A DNA stretch of 43,701 nt. Source: Oscillospiraceae bacterium. GTDB lineage: Bacteria; Bacillota; Clostridia; Oscillospirales; Oscillospiraceae. A program made the translations under genes and the position numbers. The DNA lies in NCBI GenBank assembly GCA_009783555.1, contig WRDH01000024.1, forward strand, positions 1-43,701. Reading direction: 5' to 3'. Of this stretch, positions 17,633 to 25,254 are shown in pieces (the first letter of the stretch is position 1; every line of letters starts with the position of its first letter). The notes beneath the pieces are model-generated. The model did no database searches. It was not told where the DNA came from and saw only the letters and a program-made list of their open reading frames with translations.

Positions 17633-18535
17633 ATGTCTTTTTCGTACAATACTAAAGCTGAATTATCAAGGCTTACACCGGAGAACACTTGCTGTGCTGT
17701 GGCGGAATGTTATGGTATGTTGTTGTACGGGAATACTTTCAATGCTCGCGAGATTAAAATAATCACCGGGAATACAGAGCTTGGAAAGCATATAATTGAC
17801 ATGTTTTTAGCTGCGTTTAAAACTTCATTTGATATAATGCCGGACGAAGATGAAGCCGGCAAGCAGGCGTACATAATCAATGATTCAAAAAAGATCGGGC
17901 GTATATTTGAAGTTTACGGTTTCACTAAAAATGAGCTGCTTGCACATCATGTAAATCTCAGTGTTCTTGAAAGTGAGTGTTGCATAAAAAGTTTTATAAG
18001 AGGTGCTTTTTTAACAGGAGGTGCAGTCACTGACCCTGCGAAAAGTTACCACTTGGAGCTTGTAACGGACCATTATAACGTAAGCCGTCAAACATATTCA
18101 CTGCTTCTGGAAATGGGGTTTATGCCAAAAGAAACGTCCCGCAGTGGAAACTATATAATATACTTTAAGCAAAGCACGGCAATTGAGGATTTTCTTACAT
18201 TCATCGGAGCACCAATACGTGCGATGGAGCTGATGTCGGCAAAAATTGAAAAAGATGTGCGTAATACAGTCAACAGAAAGGTCAATTGTGACACAGCAAA
18301 CGTTACGAAAATTGTAGATGCCGCCGCAGCGCAGATAGAGAGTATAGCAAAAATAATGAACGCGGGAAGCTTTGATTCACTACCCGAAAAACTCAGGCAG
18401 GCAGCGCAGCTAAGAGTCGAAAATCCTGAGTTGAGCATTAAAGAGCTGGCGGAAATTTCTATGCCTCCTGTGACCAAATCCTGCATGAATCACAGGATGA
18501 GAAAATTAACTGAAATTTCATCGACCTTAACGTGA
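17633..18535 (+). CDS. whiA: WhiA family DNA-binding protein
   Basis: A 300-aa protein with an N-terminal region of LAGLIDADG homing-endonuclease fold (without the nuclease function, as known for the family) and a C-terminal helix-turn-helix (about residues 215-300, with NPELSIKELAEI and SCMNHRMRKL). WhiA affects cell division and chromosome segregation in Gram-positive bacteria. It starts 6 bp after rapZ. The yvcK gene that normally sits between rapZ and whiA is absent here. Confidence 0.93.
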   Translation: MSFSYNTKAELSRLTPENTCCAVAECYGMLLYGNTFNAREIKIITGNTELGKHIIDMFLAAFKTSFDIMPDEDEAGKQAYIINDSKKIGRIFEVYGFTKNELLAHHVNLSVLESECCIKSFIRGAFLTGGAVTDPAKSYHLELVTDHYNVSRQTYSLLLEMGFMPKETSRSGNYIIYFKQSTAIEDFLTFIGAPIRAMELMSAKIEKDVRNTVNRKVNCDTANVTKIVDAAAAQIESIAKIMNAGSFDSLPEKLRQAAQLRVENPELSIKELAEISMPPVTKSCMNHRMRKLTEISSTLT

Positions 18536-18575
18536 GAAAAATGACAAAATAAATGCAAAAAAAGTTGAAATTTTA

Positions 18576-18604
18576 TTGACTTTAGCTTAGGCTTGGAGTA
18601 TAAT
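18576..18604 (+). promoter_or_regulatory. Strong promoter before the FliD-like gene
   Basis: TTGACT (18576-18581), 17-bp spacer, consensus TATAAT (18599-18604). It is a housekeeping sigma-A type; I see no flagellar sigma-28 motif. Confidence 0.75.
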
Positions 18605-18652
18605 GACTGTGGGAAGGTGTCCATTTAACATTTCACATGGAGGTGAATGATT

Positions 18653-19921
18653 ATGAGAGTGTCAGGAGGGCTAAACAACGCCGGCATAAGCGGTCTGTAT
18701 AACACCCTGTTTCAGGGAAAGGTCGCTATGCACAATAACCGCCTGAGCCGTGAGTTCTTCCCCGCGAACAATGCAAGGGGACAGGGCTCTGTAAGTGCGA
18801 GCTCAATGCAATACGTAAGCGATATAAAATCGGCATCAAGTGCGCTGACAGATGCACTTCGAGAGTTATCGGGACCGGCATTTTCGCAGAGGACAGCAGT
18901 TTCATCAAACACAGATGTAATGACCGTTAACTTTACCGGAAACAACCCCGGCAGTGTCGGGGAGACAAGTGTTCAGGTGGATCAAATCGCCATGGGGCAG
19001 CTCAATGAGGGTTCTCGTCTCAGTTCATCTGCATTATACAGCGGGGATCGCGGAGTCAACCGTTTCGCAATAGAAACAGGCGGACGTACCACACAGTTGT
19101 CGATAAGCGTAGCAGCAGGCGATTCAAACAGAGATGTTCAACAAAAAATGGCAACAGCCATAAATAACGCAGGACTTGGTTTGAGAGCAACTGTAGAAAC
19201 AGATTCACAAACCAACATGAGTATGCTCAGAGTCGAATCAACAAACGTCGGCACTGCAGAAAGAAACGCATTCTCAATTACCGATATAACAGGTAACGCA
19301 GCGTCAAGACTGGGTGCTAATGATGTATCGCGGGCTAGACAAGATGCGATATACAGAGTAAACGGCGGACAGGCACAAGTATCACAGTCAAACACTGTTA
19401 ACCTGGGGAACGGAGTCAGTGCAACATTTAGAGCAGCTTCAGAGCAAACAGTTACGGTCTCTCCGGGCAAAGACATGAACTTTATCAGAGGCGTAGTAGA
19501 AAGCCTGGTCAGAAGCTATAACAATCTCTTCAGTGCAGCAGCGGGAAATGTCAATGACTTAAAAGCCCAAAGCCTCGCATCCCGGTTGATGAATGTTTCC
19601 AGTGCATATTCCAGATCTCTGCAAGATTTAGGAATCGGATTTGACAGCAGCGGCAAGATGACCGTAGATTCAGCAAGGCTAAACCAAGCGTTTGAAAACG
19701 GTAGACTTGAGCAGTTCTTTACGGAAAACAGCGGAAGAAACTTCGGCTTCGGAGCTTCGCTCGGAAGGCTTGCAAACAACGTACAAAACAACACCTCCGC
19801 GTTCGTAAGCAACTCGGCATTTAACAACGCATGGCTTGAAAACTTCGCATACTCAGGCTTCGGAAACCCCATCCAACTAAACTTCCCAAGCGCGGGCACA
19901 ATATTCGACTATATGTTCTAG
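18653..19921 (+). CDS. FliD-like flagellar cap / hook-associated protein 2
   Basis: A 422-aa protein with no cysteine and a Ser/Asn/Ala-rich composition typical of exported filament proteins. The middle resembles the FliD_N domain (SVQVDQIAMGQLNEG) followed by repeated beta segments (VNGGQAQVSQSNTVNLGNGV). The end resembles the FliD C-terminal region (SLQDLGIGFDSSGKMTVD, LNQAFENG). I chose ATG 18653, 7 bp after GGAGGTG; an ATG at 18647 is too close. In motile bacteria FliD caps the filament and lets flagellin fold. No other flagellar gene is in the window, and the promoter is a housekeeping type, so another extracellular role is possible. Confidence 0.7.
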   Translation: MRVSGGLNNAGISGLYNTLFQGKVAMHNNRLSREFFPANNARGQGSVSASSMQYVSDIKSASSALTDALRELSGPAFSQRTAVSSNTDVMTVNFTGNNPGSVGETSVQVDQIAMGQLNEGSRLSSSALYSGDRGVNRFAIETGGRTTQLSISVAAGDSNRDVQQKMATAINNAGLGLRATVETDSQTNMSMLRVESTNVGTAERNAFSITDITGNAASRLGANDVSRARQDAIYRVNGGQAQVSQSNTVNLGNGVSATFRAASEQTVTVSPGKDMNFIRGVVESLVRSYNNLFSAAAGNVNDLKAQSLASRLMNVSSAYSRSLQDLGIGFDSSGKMTVDSARLNQAFENGRLEQFFTENSGRNFGFGASLGRLANNVQNNTSAFVSNSAFNNAWLENFAYSGFGNPIQLNFPSAGTIFDYMF

Positions 19922-19928
19922 ATATATG

Positions 19929-20006
19929 TTGTCAGAGGGACGGTTCTCTTGACAAACTATGGTGAAAACTCACCATATGTTGTCAGGAGAACCGTCCCCT
20001 TGACAA
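19929..20006 (+). repeat. Family F4 palindromic repeat, copy 1
   Basis: A 78-bp palindrome with outer arms TTGTCAGAGGGACGGTTCTC and GAGAACCGTCCCCTTGACAA, and an inner hairpin ATGGTGA-AAAC-TCACCAT. A second member is at 39191-39248. It follows the FliD-like stop by 7 bp. No U tract, so terminator function is uncertain. Sequences of this GGACGGTTC type are frequent in Clostridia. Confidence 0.8.
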
Positions 20007-20007
20007 C

Positions 20008-20036
20008 TTGACACACACTACCTCTTACGTTAGAAT
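20008..20036 (+). promoter_or_regulatory. Promoter of tRNA-Arg
   Basis: TTGACA (20008-20013), 17-bp spacer, TAGAAT (20031-20036), 13 bp before the tRNA. Confidence 0.7.
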
Positions 20037-20049
20037 ACTCGTTGCATAA

Positions 20050-20126
20050 GCCCTCGTAGCTCAGCAGGATAGAGCGTCCGCCTCCTAAGCGGAAGGTCAT
20101 GCGTTCGAATCGCGTCGAGGGTGCCA
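20050..20126 (+). tRNA. tRNA-Arg (anticodon CCT)
   Basis: A 77-nt cloverleaf with encoded CCA. Acceptor stem GCCCTCG/CGAGGGT (one G:U), D stem GCTC/GAGC, anticodon stem TCCGC/GCGGA with loop CTCCTAA (anticodon CCT, reads AGG), T stem ATGCG/CGCGT with loop TTCGAAT. No integrase or attachment duplication is seen at its 3' end. Confidence 0.96.
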
Positions 20127-20309
20127 AAGTTGAACAAATGACAACTCTTAATTCAGAGGGTTTTCATATGTTTTTGATGACGAGTTTTGATTGATGCGGT
20201 TATGGCGCAGTTTATGTGCTAAAATTCCGGTTGATTTATATCTTTAATTATCGTTATGTTCGTTCTTGGTGAGTGGGGAGCTCAAAATATTTTTTGGAGG
20301 AGATTGTAA

Positions 20310-21014
20310 ATGAAGAAGTATTTTGCGGAAGCAATCGGCACTATGGTGCTTGTTTTTATGGGGTGCGGAAGTGCTGTATTACTGGGAGTGACTGCGGATG
20401 GCGGGCATCTGGCGGTTGCGCTTGCTTTTGGTTTGTCCATTGTTGCTATGGCGTACGTGATAGGAAATGTATCCGGCTGTCATATAAATCCTGCTGTTTC
20501 GCTTGGTGCGTTACTTGACAAACGTATAACTATCGGTGATTTTTGCGGATACGTTACTGCACAAATCATCGGTGGTCTTGCAGGTGCCGCAAAGCTTTTT
20601 GCGCTTGTAAGAATTTGTGGCTTAACAGATCTTACTGGTGGACTCGGCTCAAACGGTCTTGCAAATGCCGGAGGTATTTTAGGCGGTTTGATGACTGAAG
20701 TAATTCTCACTTTTATTTTTGTACTTGTTATCCTTGGCGTGACTGCCGATAAGAATAAAGGAGCTGTTGCCGGAATTGTTATTGGTTTAACACTGACATT
20801 TGTTCACCTTCTGGGTATTCCAATTACGGGAACATCAGTTAATCCCGCCCGTAGCATAGGACCTGCGATTTTTGCCGGTGGAGCCGCGCTGAAGGATTTG
20901 TGGGTGTTCATTGTAGGACCATTTATAGGCTCTGCTCTTGCTGCTCTTGTATATCAGGTGTTTAAGTGCAAGTGTAAATGTGATAAAACGGATAATCCCG
21001 ATGAAGCCACCTAA
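20310..21014 (+). CDS. Aquaporin / glycerol facilitator (MIP family)
   Basis: A 234-aa channel with six predicted membrane helices and the two hallmark half-helix motifs, HINPAVS in the first half and SVNPARS in the second, which form the pore. Arg follows the second NPA, as in the selectivity filter. The C terminus is a Lys/Cys-rich tail (FKCKCKCDK) that could bind metal or be modified. Water versus glycerol selectivity is not decided, though the size and SVNPARS are closer to AqpZ. GGAGGAG precedes the start and a clear terminator follows. Confidence 0.93.
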   Translation: MKKYFAEAIGTMVLVFMGCGSAVLLGVTADGGHLAVALAFGLSIVAMAYVIGNVSGCHINPAVSLGALLDKRITIGDFCGYVTAQIIGGLAGAAKLFALVRICGLTDLTGGLGSNGLANAGGILGGLMTEVILTFIFVLVILGVTADKNKGAVAGIVIGLTLTFVHLLGIPITGTSVNPARSIGPAIFAGGAALKDLWVFIVGPFIGSALAALVYQVFKCKCKCDKTDNPDEAT

Positions 21015-21027
21015 GTGTAACTGCTTG

Positions 21028-21066
21028 AAAAATGACAACTCTTGTATTACGGAGTTGTCATTTTTT
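21028..21066 (+). terminator. Rho-independent terminator after the aquaporin gene
   Basis: AAAAATGACAACTC pairs with GAGTTGTCATTTTTT around a short loop, ending in six T residues, 14 bp after the stop codon. Confidence 0.85.
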
Positions 21067-21228
21067 GTCTTCTTTACTGTTTTTACTCTAGAGTACAGAT
21101 GAACCATCCCCCTGTTCCGTCTGCATTATTAACAGTTTTGTGATGTATTTACGTGATAAAGTGTGTATATAATAAGCTGTGAGTTATGATAGCGGGAAAT
21201 AATAATTTCGAAGCTTGGGAGAAAACAT

Positions 21229-24200
21229 ATGAGGTTTAATATTTCCAGAAAGATTATTATGGTTTCAGCGTTGGGTATTATTGCATCATGCTTGCTGACA
21301 CTGGTTATAGGTTCGGTTTTAACAACCCGTCTTTTTAACGACTCCCTGTATAATGACATGCATGCAATGCAGTCGCTGGTTGCAAGCATGGTAGACGATG
21401 AAGAAAGGCAGCTAAAGCAAACGGTGCAAATACTCGCGACCATTCCCGAGTTTATTGATGCGGTGGCTGACAATGATGTTGACAGGGTAAAAGAAAACGC
21501 GGTATTCATGAAAAACCGGTTCGAATATGATTTGGTTACAATAACTGACAGTGATGGAATTGTTTTAGCCAGAGGGCATTCAGACCTTTATATGGATGAT
21601 ATAAGCGGTCGTTCAATGATGGCTAAAGCTATGGCGGGTGAGGTATCGACGGGCGTTTTTTACGATCCGACCGCTGTGATACAACTGTCAATACGCGCAT
21701 TCTCACCAATCTACAAGGATGGTATCTTTGTAGGTGTAATAGGCATTGGCACAAATATCGCATCAGAGGCTTATGTAGACCAGATACATAATATCACGAG
21801 TATGAATTTTTCCATTTTTTACGGCGACACCCACCTCATGACAAGCATTAGAGATGAAGACGGCGATCGGATAGTCGGAACGGTGCATGAAGATGACATG
21901 GTTTCGTTCAGGGTACTTCACAGAGGCGAAGTAGTAATAGCGCGCTACGATGTAACGGGCGATCCGAGTATGGTAGCACTATGGCCGCTAAGAGACACGG
22001 ACAGCGGCAGGGTCATCGGCATGTGGGGTATCGGGATGTCAATTACCGAGCAGATGGATGGTATGAACAATGTGATTATGGCTATTGTAACAAGCTCACT
22101 CGCAGTAATAGCGATATTCGCGTTGTTGTCGGGTCTGATCGGAAACAGGATTGCACAGCCCATACGTAAAGCTACCAACTACGCGATACAAGTGTCAGCC
22201 GGAGATCTTGATTTTCCCCTTGACCTTCCCGTAAAAAAACATAGCAAGGATGAAGTCAGATTTCTCGTAGATGCTCTAAAAACCATGGTTACAACATTAA
22301 AAATACATATCTCAGAAGCGAAGGATTTAAACGATCGGATATTGCTTGAGGTTGAAGAAACAAAGAGGTTAATAAAAGAGGTCGAACATCAACGGATCGC
22401 TGCCGAAAAAGCAAACAAAACAAAAAGTTATTTTCTCAGCACTATGAGCCATGAAATCAGGACGCCTATGAACGCGGTTTTGGGAATTACGGAAATTCAG
22501 TTGATGAATGACTCTCTGAACCCCGAGATAAGAAAAGACTTTGAGCAGATATATAATGCTGGATATCTTCTGCTGAGTATAATCAATGATATACTTGACC
22601 TTTCAAAAATCGAAGCAGGCAAAATGGAAATATCTCAGGGCAACTACGACGTAGCGAGTGTATTGAGCGATACAGCACAGCTTAATATTCTGCGAAGAGG
22701 TAGTAAACTAATCACATTTGAGCTTGATGTTGACGAATCTGTACCTGCAACGCTGTTCGGAGACGGGCTCCGGGTCAGGCAGGTACTGAACAATCTGCTT
22801 TCAAATGCGTTTAAGTATACCGATAAAGGAAAAATAAAAATGTCGGTGTGGGTATCCGAAGTCAAGGCACCCGATCAAGAGAGCACAAGTAACGGGGTCA
22901 TTAACGGTGATGATTATGCCGATAACAATAATGAAGATATGGTTATGCTGTCATTTAGTGTTAGCGATACAGGCCGCGGTATGTCACAGGAACAACTTGA
23001 AACCCTTTTTGAGGATTACACCCGGTTTGGCGTTGAGCCATCATACTCTATTGAAGGCTCGGGACTCGGCATGAGCATAACGAATAACCTGATTAACCTG
23101 ATGCACGGGGGGATATTTGTTGAAAGCGTGTTGGGTAAAGGTTCGGTATTTACAGTGCAAATTCCACAGCGAAGAGTAGGTAAAGATACTCTCGGCAGGG
23201 ACATCGTTGAAAACCTTCGAATGTTCAGGACAATCAGAGGCGCAAGCAAGAGACGAGCGCAAATTGTATTTGAAGCCATGCCTTACGGCAGCATCTTGAT
23301 AGTGGATGATGTCGAGGTTAATATTTATGTAGCAAAAGGACTTTTAGCACCGTATGAAGTGAACATAGACGCGGCTGACGGAGGACAGGCGGCAATAGAG
23401 AAAGTCAAGAGCGGCAAACTGTACGATATTATTTTCATGGATCATATGATGCCTGATATGGATGGAGTTGAGGCGACTAAAATTATTCGGGAGCTGGGAT
23501 ACAAAAACCCGATAGTCGCACTGACCGCAAATGCGATAACAGGTCAGGTCGATATGTTCTTAAGTAACGGGTTTGACGATTTCGTATCAAAGCCGATAGA
23601 CATACGTCAGTTAAACATAGTAATGAACAAATACATACGGGACAGACATCCGGCAGATGTCCGTGCGCTTACACAGGCTCATAGTGTTGAACATAAAAAG
23701 ATGGAAAAGCTGGTAAACAAGAACATAAAAGGTCTTGATATCGTCCGCGGAGTTAACAGATATCACGGTGACGAGGATGCATATATGAAGGTATTGCATT
23801 CATATTCAATTTCTACAGAAGGTATGCTCCAGTTTATTGAAAATACTAATGTTGATAACATTGCAAGCTATAGAATAAAAGTACACGGCATAAAAGGAGC
23901 AAGCTATGATATATACGCCGAGCAGATTGCCAAGAGGTTTGAGAAGCTCGAAAAAGCCGCAGTTTCCGAAGATGTCGAGTACATAAGCAAGAATAATACA
24001 CCCGCAATCGAAAGTGCCCGGAAGCTGTTAACGAAAGTAAACGACCTGCTGAAAAAAGTCAAAGAAGAAAATCCCTCCACGGAATCAAAACCGAAAAGAG
24101 ATATTATCGATGATTATTTGTTAACAGAACTGAGTGCAGCGTGCAAAAATTATGATGTGAGTGCTGCTGAAATGGCAATGGAAGAAATTGAAATGTACGA

Positions 24201-24303
24201 GTATGAAACGGATAAAGAGCTTTCCGTGTGGCTTCGCGAAAATGTAGATTTGATAAACTTTGCAGAGGTAGTAGAGAGGTTAGATGGCTTACACTTTGCG
24301 TAA
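21229..24303 (+). CDS. Hybrid sensor histidine kinase (Cache-HAMP-HisKA-HATPase-REC-Hpt)
   Basis: A 1024-aa membrane sensor carrying a whole phosphorelay in one chain. Membrane helix near 10-32, extracellular Cache-type ligand domain about 35-280, second helix about 283-305, HAMP about 305-357, and HisKA with phosphorylated H408 in TMSHEIRTPMN. The HATPase domain has an N box NNLLSNAFKY, DTGRGMS and GSGLGMS. REC has phospho-acceptor D738 in IFMDHMMPDMDG, and the C-terminal Hpt domain has H886 in VHGIKGAS. All catalytic residues look intact. The stimulus is unknown. A dual-REC protein gene follows after 24 bp and is the likely phosphate recipient. No strong promoter is visible. Confidence 0.93.
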   Translation: MRFNISRKIIMVSALGIIASCLLTLVIGSVLTTRLFNDSLYNDMHAMQSLVASMVDDEERQLKQTVQILATIPEFIDAVADNDVDRVKENAVFMKNRFEYDLVTITDSDGIVLARGHSDLYMDDISGRSMMAKAMAGEVSTGVFYDPTAVIQLSIRAFSPIYKDGIFVGVIGIGTNIASEAYVDQIHNITSMNFSIFYGDTHLMTSIRDEDGDRIVGTVHEDDMVSFRVLHRGEVVIARYDVTGDPSMVALWPLRDTDSGRVIGMWGIGMSITEQMDGMNNVIMAIVTSSLAVIAIFALLSGLIGNRIAQPIRKATNYAIQVSAGDLDFPLDLPVKKHSKDEVRFLVDALKTMVTTLKIHISEAKDLNDRILLEVEETKRLIKEVEHQRIAAEKANKTKSYFLSTMSHEIRTPMNAVLGITEIQLMNDSLNPEIRKDFEQIYNAGYLLLSIINDILDLSKIEAGKMEISQGNYDVASVLSDTAQLNILRRGSKLITFELDVDESVPATLFGDGLRVRQVLNNLLSNAFKYTDKGKIKMSVWVSEVKAPDQESTSNGVINGDDYADNNNEDMVMLSFSVSDTGRGMSQEQLETLFEDYTRFGVEPSYSIEGSGLGMSITNNLINLMHGGIFVESVLGKGSVFTVQIPQRRVGKDTLGRDIVENLRMFRTIRGASKRRAQIVFEAMPYGSILIVDDVEVNIYVAKGLLAPYEVNIDAADGGQAAIEKVKSGKLYDIIFMDHMMPDMDGVEATKIIRELGYKNPIVALTANAITGQVDMFLSNGFDDFVSKPIDIRQLNIVMNKYIRDRHPADVRALTQAHSVEHKKMEKLVNKNIKGLDIVRGVNRYHGDEDAYMKVLHSYSISTEGMLQFIENTNVDNIASYRIKVHGIKGASYDIYAEQIAKRFEKLEKAAVSEDVEYISKNNTPAIESARKLLTKVNDLLKKVKEENPSTESKPKRDIIDDYLLTELSAACKNYDVSAAEMAMEEIEMYEYETDKELSVWLRENVDLINFAEVVERLDGLHFA

Positions 24304-24327
24304 TGAACGGGTTTTTGGAGGTATAGT

Positions 24328-25131
24328 ATGAATAACGGGGAAGCCGCAGAAGAAACTAGAAAAAAGATAATAGTAGTTGACGATGTTAAGTTCCATCTTT
24401 TATCACTAAGAGAGTGCTTGAAAAAAAGGTATGACATCTTTCCCGCGCAGTCAATGGAGGAGTTGTTTGATGTCCTTAAATCAGTGAAGCCGGACCTTAT
24501 TTTGCTTGATATTAATATGCCGGAGACTGACGGGTTTGAGGTTTTTGAGATGCTCAAATCCTCACAAGCGCATTCCAAAATCCCCGTTATGTTTCTGACT
24601 TCACAAATGGATAGAAATACAATCGTTAAGGGCATGCGTTTAGGTGCTGTAGGTTTTGTACAAAAGCCTTATAAAGAAGAGGATTTGGTTGAGCGTATAG
24701 AAACTGAATTAAACCCTGATGTTAAAACAAAAAATCAGCCGGTCATCCTCGCCGTTGATGACAATATAAGCATTTTGAAGTCAATGCATGCTTTGTTATG
24801 CAGCAAATATAAAGTTTGCACTCTCCCGAACCCGGAGCGTATTAAGGAGCTTCTGAGGTCTGTAGAGCCCGACTTATTTATTCTTGATTGCAACATGCCG
24901 ATATTAAGCGGATTTGATTTGGTTCCGATTATTCGAAAACATCCCGAGCATCAGGATACTCCGATAATTTTCCTGACATCCGAAGGCACAATGGACACCG
25001 TAAATGCAGCACTGCACTCCGGAGCAAGTGATTTTATGGTAAAGCCGGTAGATGATGCCAAATTAATAGAGAGAGTAGATCATCATTTGTCAAACTATAG
25101 AACATTAAGGCAGATACGGCTTTGTAAGTAG
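24328..25131 (+). CDS. Response regulator with two tandem REC domains
   Basis: A 267-aa protein made of two complete receiver domains and no output domain. REC1 covers about 12-130, with acidic pair D18-D19, phospho-acceptor D61 in LLDINMPETDG and K113 in VQKPY. REC2 covers about 137-260, with phospho-acceptor D187 in ILDCNMP and K239 in MVKPVDD. Both have the switch Thr (FLTSQ and FLTSE). Having no effector, it probably relays or competes for phosphate, or controls a partner by contact. It lies 24 bp after the hybrid kinase, with GGAGG before the start, so co-expression is likely. A 110-bp palindrome begins 8 bp after the stop. Confidence 0.9.
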   Translation: MNNGEAAEETRKKIIVVDDVKFHLLSLRECLKKRYDIFPAQSMEELFDVLKSVKPDLILLDINMPETDGFEVFEMLKSSQAHSKIPVMFLTSQMDRNTIVKGMRLGAVGFVQKPYKEEDLVERIETELNPDVKTKNQPVILAVDDNISILKSMHALLCSKYKVCTLPNPERIKELLRSVEPDLFILDCNMPILSGFDLVPIIRKHPEHQDTPIIFLTSEGTMDTVNAALHSGASDFMVKPVDDAKLIERVDHHLSNYRTLRQIRLCK

Positions 25132-25139
25132 TTATACAG

Positions 25140-25249
25140 ACAACCCCCACCGTCTGCGACGGCACCCCCTTCCGTGGAAGGGGGCATGTTTGTATAATCT
25201 GTCTTGCCCCCTTCCGCGGAAGGGGGTGGCTCGCAGAGCCGGGGGTTGT
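25140..25249 (+). repeat. Family F3 GC-rich palindrome, full copy
   Basis: A 110-bp imperfect palindrome. The outer arms (ACAACCCCC at 25140, GGGGGTTGT ending 25249) enclose two hairpins of the form CCCCCTTCCG-GGAAGGGGG. It fills the gap between two convergent stop codons (25131 and 25255) and may act as a bidirectional terminator, though it lacks a long T run. A half copy lies at 37339-37385. Confidence 0.8.
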
Positions 25250-25254
25250 TTCCG

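Noticed and set aside
19929-20006. Intrinsic terminator of the FliD-like gene
   Set aside because: Palindromic, but lacks a T run and belongs to a repeat family also found upstream of genes.
20050-20126. tRNA as integration site
   Set aside because: No integrase and no duplication of the tRNA 3' end was seen nearby.
21129-21509. 126-aa minus-strand frame at the start of the hybrid kinase
   Set aside because: Antisense to the kinase N terminus and promoter region; no start signals.
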